Assembly (NCBI RefSeq): GCF_030419005.1
Contig: NZ_CP106951.1
Location: 186,001-250,000 of the forward strand
DNA: 64,000 nt
Source: Eleftheria terrae
GTDB lineage: Bacteria > Pseudomonadota > Gammaproteobacteria > Burkholderiales > Burkholderiaceae_C
Direction: 5' to 3'
In this document: one piece after another, positions 9,701-17,184 of the stretch
How the letters are laid out: every line of letters begins with the position of its first letter
How positions within the stretch are numbered: the first letter of the stretch is position 1
Notes under the pieces: model-generated
What the model saw: only the letters and a program-made list of their open reading frames with translations
The model's database searches: none
Told to the model about the DNA's origin: nothing
Made by a program: the position numbers and the translations under genes

Positions 9701-10156
9701 CGTGAACTCGGTGCCCTCGACCATGGCATTGAGATAGGGCGTGGCCACGCCGAAGCGCTTGGCGAAGCGCGTCAGCACATGCAGCGCGCCGCGCAGCAGG
9801 CCCAGCTCCGAGGGCTGGTCGGCGGCCACTGCGGTGAGCGTCAGCACCGAGTGCTGGTCCAGCCTCAGCAGCACATCGTTGGCCAGCACGATGGCGGCCC
9901 GGCTGCGAGCGCGCACGGCCACCGTGTCACCGGGGCAGAGCCGCTCGTTCAGCGTGGCGGGGCGCCAGCGGTCGGTCTGGGCGGGGCGGATCTCGACCAC
10001 CCCTTCCACCGAGGTCAGGCGGCCGCCGGGTGGCTCGCATGCCAGGGCTGCGCCGGCCGGGCCGGCCAGTGCCAGCACGGCGATGCGGCCGAACCGGCCC
10101 AGGACCCCTGAGCCACCGGCCCAGGCCGTGATGACAGTGACGACGTGTCTGACCAT
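6734..10156 (-). CDS. FecR - TPR - outer-membrane barrel fusion protein
   Basis: A 1140-aa exported protein. After the signal sequence (ends near GAALACEPP, residue about 40) comes a FecR-type domain (about 45-190: VEGVVEIRP, ALHVLTRFAKRFGVATPYLN, VEGTEFTVAVDNGTARVSVA). TPR-like helical repeats follow (about 190-560, many LALLRAGALAEGRRRFE-type helices). The last 500 residues have alternating aromatic strands and end with a terminal strand GRTIAGRLEVRF, typical of TonB-receptor-like barrels, including VANLFNRQFKFQGMD. No TonB box or plug domain is evident. It follows the CHASE2 cyclase gene by 88 nt, so one operon is likely. The start at 10156 is preceded by a strong GGAGG separated by a hairpin. 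An ATG at 10255 is the alternative. Confidence 0.82.
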   Translation of the reverse strand: MVRHVVTVITAWAGGSGVLGRFGRIAVLALAGPAGAALACEPPGGRLTSVEGVVEIRPAQTDRWRPATLNERLCPGDTVAVRARSRAAIVLANDVLLRLDQHSVLTLTAVAADQPSELGLLRGALHVLTRFAKRFGVATPYLNAMVEGTEFTVAVDNGTARVSVAEGRVQAHNAAGRQTLLPGQAAESSGAAAPVALQVQPLDAVRWAMYYPQVTRPSEAALAALPPAAGAAARHAAAGRYHDALAAWPAALVEPLAVERAGWWLGVGRIDEAEALLARGRAAGGGDMAAGLALQSVIHVVRNRPAEGEAAAREAVALDPRAAAPQLALSYALQARRDPAAALAAARQATALEPGHPLAWARQAELELSAGELRAGEQSAARARALAPATPRVTALIGFAQLLRGEDAAARQTLAQAEAEAPGDPLAHVGQGLALLRAGALAEGRRRFEMAVMLAPGDAELRALLGRAYLAERRGRLAGEEFTLARQMDPRDPTPWFYEGMRKQQDNRPVEAAADFERALALNDERAVLRPRTLLDIDRAARTAALASVWHDLGFDAALLSAARGALLDDPQSDTAHRLLAEAYARDPRYETARVSELLQAQLRQSPRAEPVPPQELQPGLPVLYGPRALALQDTGAWFDEQPGGLRLGLMAGNRDQFGRALLAWRNTAIGQFSLGHFHYQTQGFRSRADVRLDFNSLLWQHELTPQLRVQAEWRRTTGDVGDTTHPLLPAIFEHRRDLTTQAVRLGLRYAPDVHSEWLASFIRGRRTGALQDVYNTPPFTFDDELRRDSRLAELLHSGHHGALQWTLGGSRYRDDRTITSRIVLRPPLCPAPLCSTPARRTEEPPVRHDLLFAYGSWSLASPTTLLWGLSHDRYEDGDIRQHRTHPKLGVVLQGPAGLRVRAALFGSVKGARAKEQTLEPTQFAGFNQLFDDPDGTRSRRVGLGLDQPLGTASRWGAEAVHGQLSVPVQPASNGRCGPAGCNQRWSSDLYRLHFETRWGARWAASVALERNAQSLSTRAAVLDRPLAARTWQLPMRLAYFLPGGLTAFGEVRGVQQRIEAHPSASSSIETPSERFWLVDLGLRWRLPSRSATATLEVANLFNRQFKFQGMDVITLGEPRAQVPPFQPGRTIAGRLEVRF

Positions 10157-10190
10157 CGCAAGGACGGTCTGCCGGGGGACCGTCCCCTCC
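10157..10190 (-). promoter_or_regulatory. Shine-Dalgarno separated from ATG by a perfect stem-loop
   Basis: On the minus strand a GGAGG (10190-10186) is followed by a perfect 8-bp stem (GGACGGTC / GACCGTCC, loop 10170-10177) and then 5 nt to the ATG at 10156. The linear spacing of 29 nt is too long for initiation, but folding of the stem would bring the effective spacing to 5 nt. This supports the start and suggests structure-dependent translation. Confidence 0.5.
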
Positions 10191-10244
10191 TTCCTGAATG
10201 TGCCGGCGTTCGCCGCGGACCCGGCGATGCAGCCTGGGGCGCGA

Positions 10245-12401
10245 CTACTTGGCATTGAGCACGATCGGCTCTTCGCTGTCGAGCCGATCCATCAGAAACC
10301 GCGCCGGCCCATCCTCCGGGCAGCACTCGAGCAGGGCACGCAAGGAGGCACGGGCCAGCTCCAGCTGCCCGGCCGCGCGCGCGGCAAGCGCCTGGGCGTA
10401 GAGCGACGACACCCGGGGCGTGGGAGGCATTGGATCGCCCAGGCCCACCGGACGCTGCTTGCCGACGAGCAGGAACCGCCCGAGCGGCCGCACATCGGGC
10501 CCCGGCAGGTGGGCGGCAACGACGTCGGACACCAGCACCCGGGTGCCCAGCAGCTTGTTGGCCGACTGGATGCGGCTGGCGGTGTTCACGATGTCGCCGA
10601 CCACCCGGGGCTCCGCATGCTCCGGGTCGCCCACCTCGCCCAGGGCGACGGGGCCGAAGTGCAGGCCGATGCGGGTGGGCCAGGCATCGGCATCGAAGGG
10701 CGCGCCAACGGCATTGGGATTGAGCGCACGGTGCAGCGCGCGGGCCGCGTCCACCGCTGCCTGGCAGGCCGCAGCCGGCGAACCGCCGGACAGCCAGATG
10801 CAGACGGTGGAGTCGCCGGCATGGTCCACCACATGGCCGCCGTGTTCTCGAACGATGGGGAATACTTTTTGAAAATAAGCATTTACCCAAAGACGTGCAT
10901 CAACTGGTTCACGAGCCTCGACGCGGCGGGTGTAGTCCTCGATGTCGCTGCTCATGCAGACGACATAGACGTCCTCCGATCGGGCGTCAAGCTCGCGCGC
11001 AAGCCGGGCCACCGCCTCGCGCGGGCCATAGCGGTCGAGCGCCGCATGCAGCCGGCGGCGCTGGCGCTCGACCTCGGCAAAGCGCAGCAACAGCCCGCTC
11101 AGGGCGGCGGCCGGCAGCACCACCAAGATGGGCAGCGCCATCGGCAGCCACAGGCCGGCGCGCGCGAACAGCATGCAGGCGGCTGCGGCATGCAGCCCGG
11201 CCACCGCCAGGCTCAGCAGCGCCGCGCGCGCCGGCGACGACAGCAGCCAGGCACCGAACACCGCGGCAGCGAAGGCGGCCACCAGTGCGGCCCGGGCCGC
11301 CGGGGGCAGCGGCCGCAGCGCGGAGCCGTCCATCCAGTTGGCGACGGCAGTGGCAGCCAGCTCGACGCCGCTCACGTCGAGGCCGTCGTCGGTGCTCCAG
11401 GCGGTGGGGTAGCCGTCGCGCTGCTCGGTCTGCTTGAACTCGGACAAGCCCACCAGCACCGCGCGGCCGCGGAAGCGCGCCGCCTCCGGCGAGGAGGTGC
11501 GCAGCCAGGTGAGCGCCCGGTCGTAGGGCACCGTGTCGATGTGGCCCGGCGGGCCGTAGAGGTTGAGCCAGACCCGGGTGTCGACCTCGCTCAGCACGCG
11601 CTGCCAGGCCGCCACCGCGCGCGACGCCGCCGGCCGCTGCGCTGCCGCGGGGCGGCCCTCCTGCGGCGGGCGGCTGCGTGCCGCGCGGCGCAGTTGCGCC
11701 AGCCAGCGGGCCGGGTCGCCGGCCTCGGCGGGCACGCCGAGGGTGGCCGACAGCGCCGTCAGCGGCATCGGGTCGAGCGCCGCGGCCAGCACCAGCGGCA
11801 GGGTGGGGCGATCGTCCTGCTCGGGAGCGAAGGCCAGGTAGTTGGAAACGCCTTGCGGCGTCTTGGGCAACACGAAGGGCGCGGTGGCCAGCGTGGCGTT
11901 GGTGAACAGGGGCAGCGCCGGCATGCTGCGGTCGATCACCGCCTGCGTGGCGCCGGCGCGCACCACGTCGCGGCGCAGGTACTCGACCAGCACGACATTG
12001 CCGGCCTCGCGCATCGCGGTGCTCAGGCGCTGGTCGTCGGCTTCATCGCGCGGGCGGTCGAAGAGCAGGTCGAAGGCCACCACCGCCGCACCGTGGCGGT
12101 GCAGGCCCTCGATCAGCTCGGCATGCCAGCGGCGCGGCCAGCGGTCGGGCCGCGGCGCGGTGCCGAGCGCCTCGGCGGCTTCGGTGTTGAGCGCGACGAC
12201 GGTCACCCGCGGCGGTGCCTCGCGCGCGCCCCGCATCGCATACAAGGCGGCGAGCCCCAGGCCGGGCTCCAGCGACTGCAGCGGACTCAGCGCGAGCGCC
12301 GCGCCGATCGAGGCAAAGCCCGCGACGAGTACGGATTGGCGCAAGGGCAGGCCAAGCCGGTATGCTGTCGAACGAGCCGCATTCCACATCGCCGCCACCA
12401 T
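10245..12401 (-). CDS. CHASE2-domain adenylate/guanylate cyclase
   Basis: A 718-aa class III nucleotide cyclase. Residues about 15-35 form a membrane segment, followed by an extracytoplasmic CHASE2 domain (about 45-370: ALNTEAAEALG, VAFDLLFDRPRD, FRGRAVLVGLSE). Three membrane helices lie at about 385-465. The catalytic domain (about 500-660) has both metal-binding Asp motifs (CMSSDIEDYTRRVE and HAGDSTVCIWL) and the NxxxR transition-state motif (GDIVNTASRIQSA). The start at 12401 is supported by AAGGA 5 nt upstream. That site lies inside the first codons of the divergent crp-like gene. It probably makes cAMP for that regulator and shares an operon with the FecR-TPR-barrel gene. Confidence 0.92.
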   Translation of the reverse strand: MVAAMWNAARSTAYRLGLPLRQSVLVAGFASIGAALALSPLQSLEPGLGLAALYAMRGAREAPPRVTVVALNTEAAEALGTAPRPDRWPRRWHAELIEGLHRHGAAVVAFDLLFDRPRDEADDQRLSTAMREAGNVVLVEYLRRDVVRAGATQAVIDRSMPALPLFTNATLATAPFVLPKTPQGVSNYLAFAPEQDDRPTLPLVLAAALDPMPLTALSATLGVPAEAGDPARWLAQLRRAARSRPPQEGRPAAAQRPAASRAVAAWQRVLSEVDTRVWLNLYGPPGHIDTVPYDRALTWLRTSSPEAARFRGRAVLVGLSEFKQTEQRDGYPTAWSTDDGLDVSGVELAATAVANWMDGSALRPLPPAARAALVAAFAAAVFGAWLLSSPARAALLSLAVAGLHAAAACMLFARAGLWLPMALPILVVLPAAALSGLLLRFAEVERQRRRLHAALDRYGPREAVARLARELDARSEDVYVVCMSSDIEDYTRRVEAREPVDARLWVNAYFQKVFPIVREHGGHVVDHAGDSTVCIWLSGGSPAAACQAAVDAARALHRALNPNAVGAPFDADAWPTRIGLHFGPVALGEVGDPEHAEPRVVGDIVNTASRIQSANKLLGTRVLVSDVVAAHLPGPDVRPLGRFLLVGKQRPVGLGDPMPPTPRVSSLYAQALAARAAGQLELARASLRALLECCPEDGPARFLMDRLDSEEPIVLNAK

Positions 12402-13079
12402 ATGGATCCTTCCTCCGGTCCACGCGAACACCCGCAGCTGAGGGCAGTGCCGCTGTTCTCGCAGCTGCCGCTGCACGCCCTCGACGAGCTCGACCGCCAC
12501 ACCCGCCGGCGCAGCTACGCCAAGGGCGCCATCCTGGTCAACGAGGGCGACGCAGGCAATGAGCTGTTCATCGTCTGCTCCGGCTCGCTGAAGGTGTACC
12601 TCAACGACGACCAGGGGCGCGAGGTGATTCTGTCGGTACTCGGCCACGGCGACCACTTCGGCGAGCTGGCGCTGCTGGACGGCGCGCCGCGCTCGGCCAG
12701 CGTGGAGGCGCTGGAGCGCAGCGACCTGCTGGTCATCAACAAGCCCACCTTCGAGGCCGTGCTGCACGGCAACCCGGCCTGCATGGACGTGGTGGTGCGC
12801 GAACTGGTGGGCCGGGTGCGCGAGCTGTCCGAGAACGTGCGCGCGCTGGCGCTGGTGGACGTGTTCGGCCGCATCGCGCGGCTGCTGCTGTCGCTGGCCC
12901 GGGAGGACGGTGACACGCAGGTGGTGCATCCGCGGCCGACGCAGCAGGACATCGCCAGCCGCATCGGTGCTTCGCGCGAGATGGTGAGCCGGGTGCTGAA
13001 GGAGCTGGTGGTCGGCGGCTACCTGAGCATCGAGGCCGACCGCATGGTGATTCATCGCAAGTTTCCGAGCCGGTGGTGA
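12402..13079 (+). CDS. Crp/Fnr-family transcriptional regulator
   Basis: A 225-aa regulator with an N-terminal cyclic-nucleotide-binding domain (about 15-125: KGAILVNEGDAGNELFIVCS, FGELALLDGAPRSASV; the FGELALLDGxPRSAxV segment is the phosphate-binding cassette) and a C-terminal winged helix (about 155-215: TQQDIASRIGASREMVSRVL). It has no N-terminal FNR-type cysteines, so cAMP binding is likely. The ATG at 12402 abuts the cyclase start on the other strand with no base between. No Shine-Dalgarno is visible for this gene. The pairing with a cyclase suggests a dedicated signal and receptor. Confidence 0.92.
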   Translation: MDPSSGPREHPQLRAVPLFSQLPLHALDELDRHTRRRSYAKGAILVNEGDAGNELFIVCSGSLKVYLNDDQGREVILSVLGHGDHFGELALLDGAPRSASVEALERSDLLVINKPTFEAVLHGNPACMDVVVRELVGRVRELSENVRALALVDVFGRIARLLLSLAREDGDTQVVHPRPTQQDIASRIGASREMVSRVLKELVVGGYLSIEADRMVIHRKFPSRW

Positions 13080-13105
13080 GGGCCGCGGCCGGTTGGTCGC
13101 GGCCC
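13080..13105. terminator. Hairpin in a convergent gap
   Basis: A perfect 8-bp GC stem (GGGCCGCG / CGCGGCCC, 10-nt loop) directly after the crp-like stop codon and 12 bp from the stop of the convergent protease gene. There is no clear T-tract; it is probably a shared bidirectional terminator. Confidence 0.5.
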
Positions 13106-13116
13106 CGTGTCCTGCC

Positions 13117-14280
13117 TCAGCAGGCCCAGGGGTAGGCCGAGCAGGTGTTGGTCACCATGGTGCCGAACGTGCCGTTGAGCTGCGTGCCGCCCTGCACCTT
13201 GCGGGCCGGGTCGATATAGCCCCAGGACACCACCGAGGTGACGCGGTTGCCCTCATACTCGGACGGCACCGGGCTGCTGTTGACGTAGTCGGCGCGCAGG
13301 TTCAGCACGATGGGCCCGCCGCTCGATCCGCCTTCCATGTCGGAGCCGAAGCTGCCGTTGCCGGTGCCCGAATCGGTCACCATGCTTTCCACCCGGTGCA
13401 GTTGCCCGCCGGAATCGAGGTTGCCGGGGTAGCCCAGCACGCTGTTGTGGCGGCCGATCATCGCGGGGTACTTGTAGCCCAGCCAGCCGGTGTAGTCGCC
13501 GATGCGGTAGCCGCTGCCGTTGCGGTTGAAGACGATCAGTGCGAAGTCGCCGGCATTGGGCACGCCGCCACCGCCGCACGCCCAGGTGGTGGTGGTGGTG
13601 GCATAGGCCCAGTTGGCCCAGGTGCCGTAGGGGCGGGTCTCGACCGCGCCGACGCGGCGGAAGCCGGGGATGAATTCGAAGCTGTCGTAGAAGCCCTCGC
13701 TGCCGCCGCGGCAGTTGGCGCGGTGCACGCAGTGGCCCGCCGTGACCACCACGCCGGGCTTGATCATCGAGCCCGAGCACATGTAGCGGCCGCCGGTGGA
13801 GGGATCGCGGAAGTAGAGCTTGCCCACCGTGCGGGTCGGATAGGTGGTGTCCGAGTTGTTCGGATAGACCCGGGTCGAGGTGAAGTGCACGCCCATGGTG
13901 CCGACCGCCGAGGGGGCGACGCCGTCCGTGGCGGCGGCGGGCAGCAGCAGCGCGCTGTACGTCTTGCGCTGGGCGAGGCCCGCGGCGTCGCGCCCGCCGG
14001 CCGAGCCGGCAGCGCTGGCGCCACTGCCGGTGAAGCTGGCGGCCGAGACGGCGGCGTTGTAGTCGAACACCGAGGCCGGCAGCACGCTGACACGTGGCAG
14101 GGGCAAGGCCTGGGCGCGCGCATAGTCGGCGTCGCTCCAGCCGGCGCTGGCGGTGGCGGTGCCTTGCATCGATTGAGCGGTGACCGAGACGAGCCCGCGG
14201 GCTGCGTTGTGCTGTGCGCCGGCGCTCGCCGCCGCCAGGGTGGTGATGCAGGCGAGGAACAGCTTGGTGTTGGTGTGCAT
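13117..14280 (-). CDS. Secreted trypsin-like serine protease
   Basis: A 387-aa exported protease. It has a signal peptide (MHTNTKLFLACITTLAAASA, then GAQ), a propeptide-like region to about residue 150, and a chymotrypsin-fold domain. The catalytic triad is visible: His in VVTAGHCVH, Asp in NAGDFALIVFN, Ser in MEGGSSGGPIVLN. Cysteine pairs (HCVHRANC; a C-terminal CSAYPWAC) suggest disulfides. The start at 14280 is supported by GGGAG 7 nt upstream. It resembles V8-like or glutamyl-endopeptidase-type secreted proteases. It converges with the crp-like gene and diverges from the MNIO cassette. Confidence 0.9.
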   Translation of the reverse strand: MHTNTKLFLACITTLAAASAGAQHNAARGLVSVTAQSMQGTATASAGWSDADYARAQALPLPRVSVLPASVFDYNAAVSAASFTGSGASAAGSAGGRDAAGLAQRKTYSALLLPAAATDGVAPSAVGTMGVHFTSTRVYPNNSDTTYPTRTVGKLYFRDPSTGGRYMCSGSMIKPGVVVTAGHCVHRANCRGGSEGFYDSFEFIPGFRRVGAVETRPYGTWANWAYATTTTTWACGGGGVPNAGDFALIVFNRNGSGYRIGDYTGWLGYKYPAMIGRHNSVLGYPGNLDSGGQLHRVESMVTDSGTGNGSFGSDMEGGSSGGPIVLNLRADYVNSSPVPSEYEGNRVTSVVSWGYIDPARKVQGGTQLNGTFGTMVTNTCSAYPWAC

Positions 14281-14649
14281 ATGGAACTCCCGGAAAGGAC
14301 AACTGTCGCCAAACCCACTGGCGCCCTGTGTGCCGGTGTTGCGACGGGAGCAACGATAGGTGGCCGCTTTTCCGCACGCCTCCTTCACACATACTAGAAA
14401 TGCTTCAGGGGCGAGGCGATGCGGCCGCCAGCCCAGGCGCGCCGGCCATCGGCGATTTGCCATCCCCCTTCGGAGGGGGTCCCCCCTCGCGGGCGGGGTG
14501 GCCGGCACCTCCCTCCGTGGTGGGATGTGGCCGCTGCGGCTGCGGCCTATGTTTGCGGCGTGGTGCCTGCCTCGGTCGCGTTGCCGGGCGGTGCCACACC
14601 GATGCTGCACCTGCCGTGCAGCGTCCTGCACCACCGCAAGGAGGACATC
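14281..14649. other. Divergent intergenic region upstream of the MNIO cassette
   Basis: No gene was found in these 369 bases. There is a G/C hairpin (CCCCCT / AGGGGG, 14464-14479) and a second perfect 7-bp hairpin (GCTGCAC / GTGCAGC, 14604-14622) that ends 15 bp before the Shine-Dalgarno of the peptide gene. An AT-richer spot at 14386-14402 could hold promoter elements, but no convincing -35/-10 pair was identified. Confidence 0.4.
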
Positions 14650-14886
14650 ATGAGAGACCTGAAGTTCCAGCCCCTGGCGTACCAGGAGGGGCGCATCCGC
14701 GTCTATGTCGACAGCAGCGTCACCTACGACCTGGAGAAGATGAACCGCATCACCGCGGCCGTCCTGGAGAAGTACGGCTGTGCCGGCTGCCATTCGGGCC
14801 GCACGCTGGACTTCGTCAGCCTGCGCGACTTCGTCGTCAACCCGGTGACGCTGGACATCGAGGACGTCGCGGCCCGCCCGGCCTGA
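14650..14886 (+). CDS. Putative MNIO substrate peptide with CxxCH motif
   Basis: A 78-aa peptide preceded by a very strong Shine-Dalgarno (AAGGAGG, 14638-14644, spacing 5). It has no signal peptide. The N-terminal half is a charged leader-like region (QEGRIRVYVD, DLEKMNRITAAVLEKYG). Then come Cys44 and Cys47 with His48 (CAGCHSG), followed by an Asp-containing tail (LDFVSLRDFVVN, LDIEDV). It lies 10 bp upstream of an MNIO-family gene, so by analogy with methanobactin, TglA, chryseobasin and bufferin systems it is likely the modified peptide. CxxCH also matches a haem-c motif, but without export haem attachment is unlikely. Assignment as precursor is inference from context. Confidence 0.75.
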   Translation: MRDLKFQPLAYQEGRIRVYVDSSVTYDLEKMNRITAAVLEKYGCAGCHSGRTLDFVSLRDFVVNPVTLDIEDVAARPA

Positions 14887-14896
14887 GGCGGTGGCC

Positions 14897-16321
14897 ATGC
14901 GAGCGCTGGGCGTCGGCTTGACGTACTGGCCGGTGCTCTCGCCGCTGTTCGAGGGCGACACGCCGGCCGCTGCCGTGCTGGAGCTCGAGCCGCAGACCCT
15001 GTGGACCAAGGTCGCCACCGCGGCCGGCTGGCAGTACCGCTGCAACGAGGCGCTGCTGGCTCGCGTGGCCGCGCTGCCCCAGGCCAAGCTGCTGCACGGC
15101 GTGGGACAGCCCCTGGCGGGCGCCACCCGCGATCCGCTGCCGCATCGGTCGCTGCTGAGGCAGGCGGCCGATGCACTGCGTGTCGCCTGGGTCAGCGAAC
15201 ACCTGAGCTTCAACCGGGTGCGCCGCCAGGGTGGCGTGCAGGAGGCCGGCTTCCTGCTGCCGCCGCGCCAGCGGCCGGCGGCGGTGCGGGTGGCGGCCGA
15301 TGCGGTGCGGCGCTATGGCCGTGCGCTGGGCCGGCCGGTGGCCTTCGAGACCGGCGTGAACTACCTGCGCCCGCAGCGTGACGAGATGAGCGACGGCGAC
15401 TTCTTCGCGGCGGTGTCGCAAGCGGCCGGCTGCGGCATCGTGCTGGACCTGCACAACCTCTGGTGCAACGAACGCAACGGCCGCCAGCGGATGGCCGAGG
15501 CGCTGCGCCAGGTACCCCTGGAGCGGGTGTGGGAACTGCACCTCGCGGGCGGCATGCCGATGGGCAGCTACTGGCTCGACGCGCACAGCGGCGCAGTGCC
15601 AGAGCCGGTGATGGCGCTGGCGGCCGAGTGGCTGCCGCGCCTGCCGCAGCTCGGCGCGATCATCTTCGAGATCCTGCCCGAGCATGTGCCGCGGCTCGGC
15701 CTGGACGGCGTGGCGCGGCAGCTGGAGCGCCTGCAGGCGCTGTGGGCGCTGCGTCCACCGCGCACGCTGGCCGTGCCCCGGCTGCACGCGGCAGCGCGCC
15801 GGCGCCCAGCGGCGTCCAGCAGCGACCTGGCCGCCGTCGCTGCCTGGGAGAGCGCGCTGGTGGACACGCTGCGCGGCCAGGTGCGGCCCGGCTTCGGCTG
15901 GCTGGCCGCCGATCCCGGCGTGGCGCTGCTGGCGGAGCTGGTGGCCGACTTCCGCCGCGCCAGCCTGTCGAAGGTGTTGCGCTACACGCTGACGCTGCTG
16001 CTGGGCACGCTCGGCGAGGCGGAGACCGCGGCGCTGCTGGCGGCCTACCTGGTCCAGCACCCGCCGGACAGCTTCGCTGCGGTGGAAGCCGAGCAGTTCA
16101 CCCGCTTCCTGGCGGCGCACGAGGCGATGCTGCGGCGGGTGCCGCACCTGGCGGAGGTGCTGGCCTTCGAGCAGGCCTTGCTGCGCGCGACCCTGTACGG
16201 CGAGAGCCGCCAGCTGCGCTGGAGTGTCGATCCGGCCGGGCTGTTCGAGGCGCTGGAGGCCGGGCGAGTGCCCGCCGCACAGGCCGCCTTGCCGACCACG
16301 ATGCTGATCACCACCGCCTGA
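14897..16321 (+). CDS. MNIO (DUF692) enzyme fused to a DUF2063-like domain
   Basis: A 474-aa protein; the ATG at 14897 has GAGG 8 nt upstream. Residues 1-285 are a DUF692 TIM barrel. The family's metal-ligand positions are visible: His67 (LHGVG), His102 (VSEHLSF), Glu151 (FETGVNYL), Asp184 and His186 (LDLHNLW, where most members have an Asn), His215 (HLAGG), Asp228 and His230 (LDAHSG). Such enzymes use a multi-iron centre and O2 to modify Cys or Asp residues of ribosomal peptides. Residues about 290-474 are helical and resemble DUF2063/BufC partner proteins (YLVQHPPDS, FTRFLAAHEA, PHLAEVLAFEQALLRA), so enzyme and partner appear fused. It is probably co-transcribed with the CxxCH peptide gene. 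Confidence 0.88.
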   Translation: MRALGVGLTYWPVLSPLFEGDTPAAAVLELEPQTLWTKVATAAGWQYRCNEALLARVAALPQAKLLHGVGQPLAGATRDPLPHRSLLRQAADALRVAWVSEHLSFNRVRRQGGVQEAGFLLPPRQRPAAVRVAADAVRRYGRALGRPVAFETGVNYLRPQRDEMSDGDFFAAVSQAAGCGIVLDLHNLWCNERNGRQRMAEALRQVPLERVWELHLAGGMPMGSYWLDAHSGAVPEPVMALAAEWLPRLPQLGAIIFEILPEHVPRLGLDGVARQLERLQALWALRPPRTLAVPRLHAAARRRPAASSSDLAAVAAWESALVDTLRGQVRPGFGWLAADPGVALLAELVADFRRASLSKVLRYTLTLLLGTLGEAETAALLAAYLVQHPPDSFAAVEAEQFTRFLAAHEAMLRRVPHLAEVLAFEQALLRATLYGESRQLRWSVDPAGLFEALEAGRVPAAQAALPTTMLITTA

Positions 16322-16567
16322 CTGCAGCCGTGAACAGGAGAAATGTCACTGATGTGCAGGGCGATCGGCTGTTGCCGGGAACCGATCGGCGGTTCGGCGA
16401 ACTGATGCAGGCGTGCAGCAAATTCTTCACATCGGCGTGAGATGGCGAAGCGGCTCGACGGCCGCCGCAAACACGCACTCGCGGCACTGCCAAATCCGCA
16501 CGCGTTGACACCCCTGGCAGCGCCTCCTATAAACCGCGTTTTGCTTTTCAGCAGGATCGATCGCCTC

Positions 16568-17125
16568 GTGACGCATCTCTCCCGCCGCCGTTTCGTCGCT
16601 GCCCTGGCCGCAGCACCGTCCCTCGCCGCCTTGCCCAGCTGGGCACGTGCCGCATCTGCCGCCCCCACTGCCGCAGGCTCCCGCGCACTCAAGTTCGCGC
16701 ACCTGCACACCGGCGAACGCCTGAGCGTGGAGTATTTCGCCCAGGGCGCCTACCTGCCGGATGCCCTGGCCGAGATCAACCGGCTGCTGCGCGACTTCCG
16801 CACCGCGGAGGTCAAGCCGATCGATCCCCATCTGCTCGACCTGCTGCACGGCCTGGCCGAGCGCACCGGCACCAGCCGGCCGTTCGAGATCATCTCCGCC
16901 TACCGTTCGCCTCACACCAACGAAGCGCTGCGTGGCAAGAGCGCCCACAGCGGCGTCGCCACCCGCAGCCTGCACATGACGGGCCAGGCAATGGACATCC
17001 GGCTGGCCGACGTGTCGCTGCCAGACCTGCGCCGCGCCGCGCTGTCGATGGGCGCCGGCGGGGTCGGCTATTACCCGGAGTCGCGGTTCGTCCACGTGGA
17101 CACCGGGCGCGTGCGCGCCTGGTAA
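16568..17125 (+). CDS. MepK-like murein endopeptidase (YcbK/DUF882, M15 fold)
   Basis: With a GTG start at 16568 this is a 185-aa protein beginning with a Tat-type signal (SRRRFVAALAAAP, ending ARA). An upstream in-frame ATG at 16442 would add 42 residues that look non-coding. The domain carries the zinc-site motif of M15/DUF882 peptidases: His136 and Asp143 (SLHMTGQAMDI) and His176 (FVHVDTG). The E. coli homologue MepK cleaves meso-DAP 3-3 crosslinks. Here the gene converges with an L,D-transpeptidase that makes such crosslinks, 59 bp away, so the pair likely remodels 3-3 linkages together. Confidence 0.88.
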   Translation: MTHLSRRRFVAALAAAPSLAALPSWARAASAAPTAAGSRALKFAHLHTGERLSVEYFAQGAYLPDALAEINRLLRDFRTAEVKPIDPHLLDLLHGLAERTGTSRPFEIISAYRSPHTNEALRGKSAHSGVATRSLHMTGQAMDIRLADVSLPDLRRAALSMGAGGVGYYPESRFVHVDTGRVRAW

Positions 17126-17184
17126 GCCGGGGCGGGGCCGGCGAGCTCCCCTCCCGCGCTGGCCCGCCGGCATGGCGCCCCGGC

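Noticed and set aside
14779..14793. CxxCH motif of the 78-aa peptide as a cytochrome c haem site
   Set aside because: The peptide has no signal peptide, so it would not reach the haem ligation machinery, and the next gene is an MNIO enzyme rather than a ccm gene.
16343..16405. 20-codon ORF with three Cys after the MNIO gene
   Set aside because: The AGGAG is only 2 nt from the ATG, the ORF overlaps another open frame, and nothing suggests it is conserved.
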